A stretch of DNA of 26,032 bases. It comes from Lentisphaeria bacterium. GTDB lineage: Bacteria > Verrucomicrobiota > Lentisphaeria > Victivallales > JAUVCU01. Of this stretch, positions 23,495-26,032 are shown piece after piece. The stretch covers positions 1 through 26,032 of the forward strand of contig JAUVCU010000001.1 in NCBI GenBank assembly GCA_030590715.1. Direction: 5' to 3'. The notes under the pieces were generated by a model. The model worked only from the letters and a program-made list of their open reading frames with translations. It searched no databases and was not told the DNA's origin. A program made the position numbers and the translations under genes. Numbering within the stretch: the stretch's first letter is position 1; each line of letters opens with the position of its first letter.

Positions 23495-23791
23495 TTAGTC
23501 AGCGTCGTAGATCAAAACCTTTTCAAACATTGGTTTGAAGGTGTTAAGAAATGTTGTGTGCAGGTTGTGAGCTTGATATTGGTCGTGAGCTTCCATGTCT
23601 TTTAGAATTACTGTCAGAGCATAGTCGTATGATTTGTCGATTACTGGTCTCTCTGTTGTAGATGGTGTTCCTGTATAAACAGCTTCCGCGCATTGTATAT
23701 CAACAAGTGTCTCTAGTCCTCTTTTGAACTCTGCAACTTGTGACTCCTCAAGGTCTTTCTTAAGCCAAAAAAATACTGAATGAACTAACAT
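23495..23791 (-). CDS. Dabb-domain (stress-responsive α/β barrel) protein
   Basis: A 98-aa cytoplasmic protein of the Dabb family (ferredoxin-like dimeric α/β barrel). Recognisable: VHSVFFWLKKDLEE at the start, SYDYALTVILKDMEAHDQYQAHNLH in the middle and a closing strand KVLIYDAD. Family members are small, often dimeric and of uncertain function, some being enzymes on aromatic or polyketide substrates. AAGGGGAAA gives a good ribosome site. Probably monocistronic: the miaB terminator lies upstream, with the shared terminator downstream. Confidence 0.9.
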   Translation of the reverse strand: MLVHSVFFWLKKDLEESQVAEFKRGLETLVDIQCAEAVYTGTPSTTERPVIDKSYDYALTVILKDMEAHDQYQAHNLHTTFLNTFKPMFEKVLIYDAD

Positions 23792-23830
23792 GGTTTCCCC
23801 TTTATGAAATTATTGAATTAGTCAGTAAAT

Positions 23831-23868
23831 AAAAATAGCACTAGAGCAAGAATTAAGCCCTAGTGCTA
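23831..23868 (-). terminator. Rho-independent terminator of miaB
   Basis: Perfect 9-bp stem TAGCACTAG (23836-23844) with CTAGTGCTA (23860-23868); on the minus strand it is followed by T5 (A-run at 23831-23835). Confidence 0.8.
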
Positions 23869-23909
23869 ATTATAAAATCGTATGTTTTTTATTAAACTAA
23901 AAACAAGTT

Positions 23910-25241
23910 TTATACAACATCTCCGAAAAGTGTAACAGCAGTTGCTTTGTTGACTTTTACATCGATGATATCACCGGCTTTTATATCGTCGATCGGATCA
24001 AATATGACAACCCTGTTTGTCGGGGTTCTTCCCTGCCAGCGCTCGCTGTTTCTTTTGCTTACGCCCTCGACAAGTACATTTACAGTCTCGCCAACATCTG
24101 TTTGGATGTTTCTACCAAACATTGTTTTAAGGTCGCCAAGAAGGATTTTGTTTCGTTCTTCTTTGACCTCGTCTGTGATCTGGTCTTCGTAGATCGCAGC
24201 TCCAGTTCCTTCGCGTGGAGAATATTTGAAGATATATGCGTTATCAAACTCAACTTCGTTGAATACTTTACGCGTCATGTTGAAGTCTTCTTCCGTTTCC
24301 GATGGGAATCCAACTATGATATCTGTCGAGAATGTTATTCCCGGTACATGTTTTTTAAGTTTGTTCGCTTTTTCAATGAACTCTTCGCTTGTGTATGGGC
24401 GGTTCATTTTCTTAAGGATTCTGTCAGATCCTGACTGAAGAGGGAAGTGAACGTTGTTGCAAACTTTCGGCAGTTGTCCCATTGTCTTGATCAACTTGTC
24501 GTTGAAATACGCAGGATGTGGCGAAGCAAATCTGATTCTTTCGACTCCTTCAACGGCGTGAACAGCTTCAAGTAGATCTGCAAAAGGAGAGTTGTCATCA
24601 GCAAGAGGTAGTTTTACTTTTGGAAGACCGTAAGCAACAACATTTTGGCCGAGTAGTATAATTTCTTTTATTCCAGCTTCAGCTAGCTCTTTTACTTCTT
24701 CGACGATGTCTGGAATCTCACGACTTTTTTCGCGACCGCGAACATATGGAACAATACAGAAAGTGCAGTAGCAGTCGCATCCGCGCATAATCGCAACAAA
24801 CTCTGATGTTTTGTTGTCTATTTTGTAGTGTTTTCCCATTTCTGTAAGAACGTCTTTTTGTACTTCTGTACTTACAAATTTATGGCGCTTATGCGCTTCG
24901 GCATCAACGACGTCGCCAATCGTGTGAAGTTGATCTGTTCCAATAACAAAGTCAAGATTTGGAACCATTACAAATAGTTCATCACCAAGTCTTTGAGCCA
25001 TGCAGCCCATAAGCCCTAGGATGAGGTTTGGATTTTTTCTTTTAAGTTTTTTCATGAAACCAAGCTTTCCGATAACTTTGTCTTCGGCTTTCTTTCGTAC
25101 ACTACATGTGTTGAATATTATAATGTCGGCCTGCTCTTCTTTTTCGACAAGAGTGTGTCCGCGCTCGCTAAGCATTGCTGTAGCTGCATCAGAATCGCGC
25201 ATATTCATTTGGCAGCCATACGTTTTTATGTAGAAATTCAT
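23910..25241 (-). CDS. miaB: tRNA-2-methylthio-N6-dimethylallyladenosine synthase
   Basis: Radical-SAM methylthiotransferase, 443 aa, adding 2-methylthio to i6A37 of tRNAs. The N-terminal UPF0004 domain carries cluster cysteines Cys10 (TYGCQMN), Cys46 (FNTCSVR) and Cys80 (MGCMAQR). The radical-SAM CxxxCxxC is Cys155, Cys159, Cys162 (GCDCYCTFCIVPYVRGRE), with an extra Cys157 inside. The TRAM domain (about 375-443) ends it. AGAGAAG precedes the ATG. It lies 26 bp after the stop of the small cysteine-rich gene. Confidence 0.97.
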   Translation of the reverse strand: MNFYIKTYGCQMNMRDSDAATAMLSERGHTLVEKEEQADIIIFNTCSVRKKAEDKVIGKLGFMKKLKRKNPNLILGLMGCMAQRLGDELFVMVPNLDFVIGTDQLHTIGDVVDAEAHKRHKFVSTEVQKDVLTEMGKHYKIDNKTSEFVAIMRGCDCYCTFCIVPYVRGREKSREIPDIVEEVKELAEAGIKEIILLGQNVVAYGLPKVKLPLADDNSPFADLLEAVHAVEGVERIRFASPHPAYFNDKLIKTMGQLPKVCNNVHFPLQSGSDRILKKMNRPYTSEEFIEKANKLKKHVPGITFSTDIIVGFPSETEEDFNMTRKVFNEVEFDNAYIFKYSPREGTGAAIYEDQITDEVKEERNKILLGDLKTMFGRNIQTDVGETVNVLVEGVSKRNSERWQGRTPTNRVVIFDPIDDIKAGDIIDVKVNKATAVTLFGDVV

Positions 25242-25267
25242 TGTGCTTCTCTTTTATGTTTTGTTAA

Positions 25268-25476
25268 TTACTTCTGTTCAAAGGACGGGCAGTCGTAACC
25301 AGTAACTTGCCTGACATGTATGCTCGGCATTTTTTTTGCCTTTGACACCAAAAACTCTGCATCCGTACGGCTTCTCTTTCTCCCACGTTACAAAAAAATA
25401 GGCGCACTTAATACATCGTATCTTTTGTAGATCAGTGCTTTTTTTTTGACTTTAACTTAGGATTAAATTCAGTCAT
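25268..25476 (-). pseudogene. Small four-cysteine zinc-ribbon-like protein, two A-run frameshifts
   Basis: Short gene of about 68 codons between proB and miaB. It starts at ATG 25474-25476 as MTEFNPKLKSK, enters a run of nine A (plus-strand T 25439-25447), and the continuation is in another frame: IRCIKCAYFFVTWEKEKPYGC. A second shift is needed at a run of eight A (25330-25337) to reach MPSIHVRQVTGYDCPSFEQK and the stop at 25268. Removing one A at each run restores one full frame. Four cysteines (CxxC, GC, DC) suggest zinc binding. The pattern matches a conserved small family often annotated, doubtfully, as uracil-DNA glycosylase. It may be a pseudogene, a slippage-expressed gene, or contain sequencing errors. 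Confidence 0.65.
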
Positions 25477-25498
25477 TCGGCATGCTCTTTCGTTTCTT

Positions 25499-26032
25499 CT
25501 ATTCCTGTATTGAAACAACCAGATTGTTTCGGTGAATCACTTCGTCGTCTAAAGCCGCGAAATCTTCGTCGAGCTTTACTTTTAAAGCTTTGGGAATATC
25601 AGAACTTTGAAGTCCTTTTATCGAGGAACATTCTTCGGAATTGTAGTTAATCAACCCTCTGGCAACAACAATTCCTTCTTTGTTGGATATATTAACGGTG
25701 TCGCCACGATCAAATGTACCTTCGACTTTGGTAATTCCGGATGAAAGTAAGCTTTTGCCTTTTTTACAAAGGGCTTTTACAGCACCTTCGTCAATAAAAA
25801 GTTTTCCGTTTGGTCTCGAGAAAAATGAGATCCATCTTTTCTTTGACTGCATTGATTTTGTCAGGGAAGGTAAGAAAATTGTACCAACGTCCTTTCCGTC
25901 AAAAACCTGCTCAAGAATATCACTTTCTCGTCCGTCTGCAACAATCAGGCTGTCCCCGGTTGCTGTAACAATTTCAGCGGCCTTAATTTTGGAAATCATT
26001 CCTCCAACAGACATTGCTGCGTCATCAGTACC
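25499..26032 (-). CDS. proB: Glutamate 5-kinase, C-terminal part (runs off window)
   Basis: The first step of proline synthesis: phosphorylates glutamate at the γ-carboxyl. Only the last 177 residues are here; the frame remains open to the window edge, giving GTDDAAMSVGGMISKIKAAE, matching the ProB TGGM-type loop of the kinase domain. The remainder includes GTIFLP and a C-terminal PUA domain (about the last 95 residues, KLFIDEGAVKALCKKGKSLL). The gene ends with TAG at 25499. The kinase N-terminal half is outside the window. It is upstream of the small gene and miaB. Confidence 0.93.
   Translation of the reverse strand, partial: GTDDAAMSVGGMISKIKAAEIVTATGDSLIVADGRESDILEQVFDGKDVGTIFLPSLTKSMQSKKRWISFFSRPNGKLFIDEGAVKALCKKGKSLLSSGITKVEGTFDRGDTVNISNKEGIVVARGLINYNSEECSSIKGLQSSDIPKALKVKLDEDFAALDDEVIHRNNLVVSIQE

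Overview
The window reads as chromosomal DNA from a Gram-negative-type bacterium, most likely of the Planctomycetota-Verrucomicrobiota-Chlamydiota group and perhaps Lentisphaerota. The pointers are a signal-peptide nickel superoxide dismutase, an FHA/Ser-Thr kinase of a type frequent in that group, a decayed lectin-repeat surface protein, E. coli-type DgkA and CTC-type L25. This placement is an inference from gene content and family resemblance, not from a marker search.

Layout. 1-1824: a group II intron (5' end outside the window) with an endonuclease-less RT/maturase and recognisable domains V and VI. 1898-2362: sodN directly downstream. 2363-4579: a 21-bp inverted-repeat element and two unrecognised genes, one a membrane protein and one secreted. 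4668-7621: a phosphoglycerate-mutase-like metalloenzyme paired with dgkA, then an FHA/zinc-knuckle/kinase. 7716-8736: an accessory scar holding the decayed tail of a lectin-like protein abutting an IS3-type transposase remnant.

8737-14224 (minus strand) is a conserved housekeeping operon read prs-rplY-pth-rpsF-ssb-rpsR-rplI-dnaB, linking PRPP synthesis, ribosomal proteins and replication. Divergent from it is a cation/proton antiporter fused to a PTS EIIA domain (14564-16315). Next come ymdB-nadC (minus) and carA (plus), then rarA-fau-rny (plus), a Dabb protein, miaB, a frame-broken small cysteine-rich protein gene and the C-terminal part of proB (minus). RNase Y and YmdB, functionally linked in Bacillus, lie within 6 kb.

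Most of the window from 8.7 kb onward is ordinary core genome. The material most worth a second look is the sodN maturation arrangement next to the intron, the two A-tract frameshifts in the small gene at 25268-25476, the antiporter-EIIA fusion, and the 21-bp inverted repeat. I found no CRISPR array, tRNA, rRNA, prophage or recognisable defence system.
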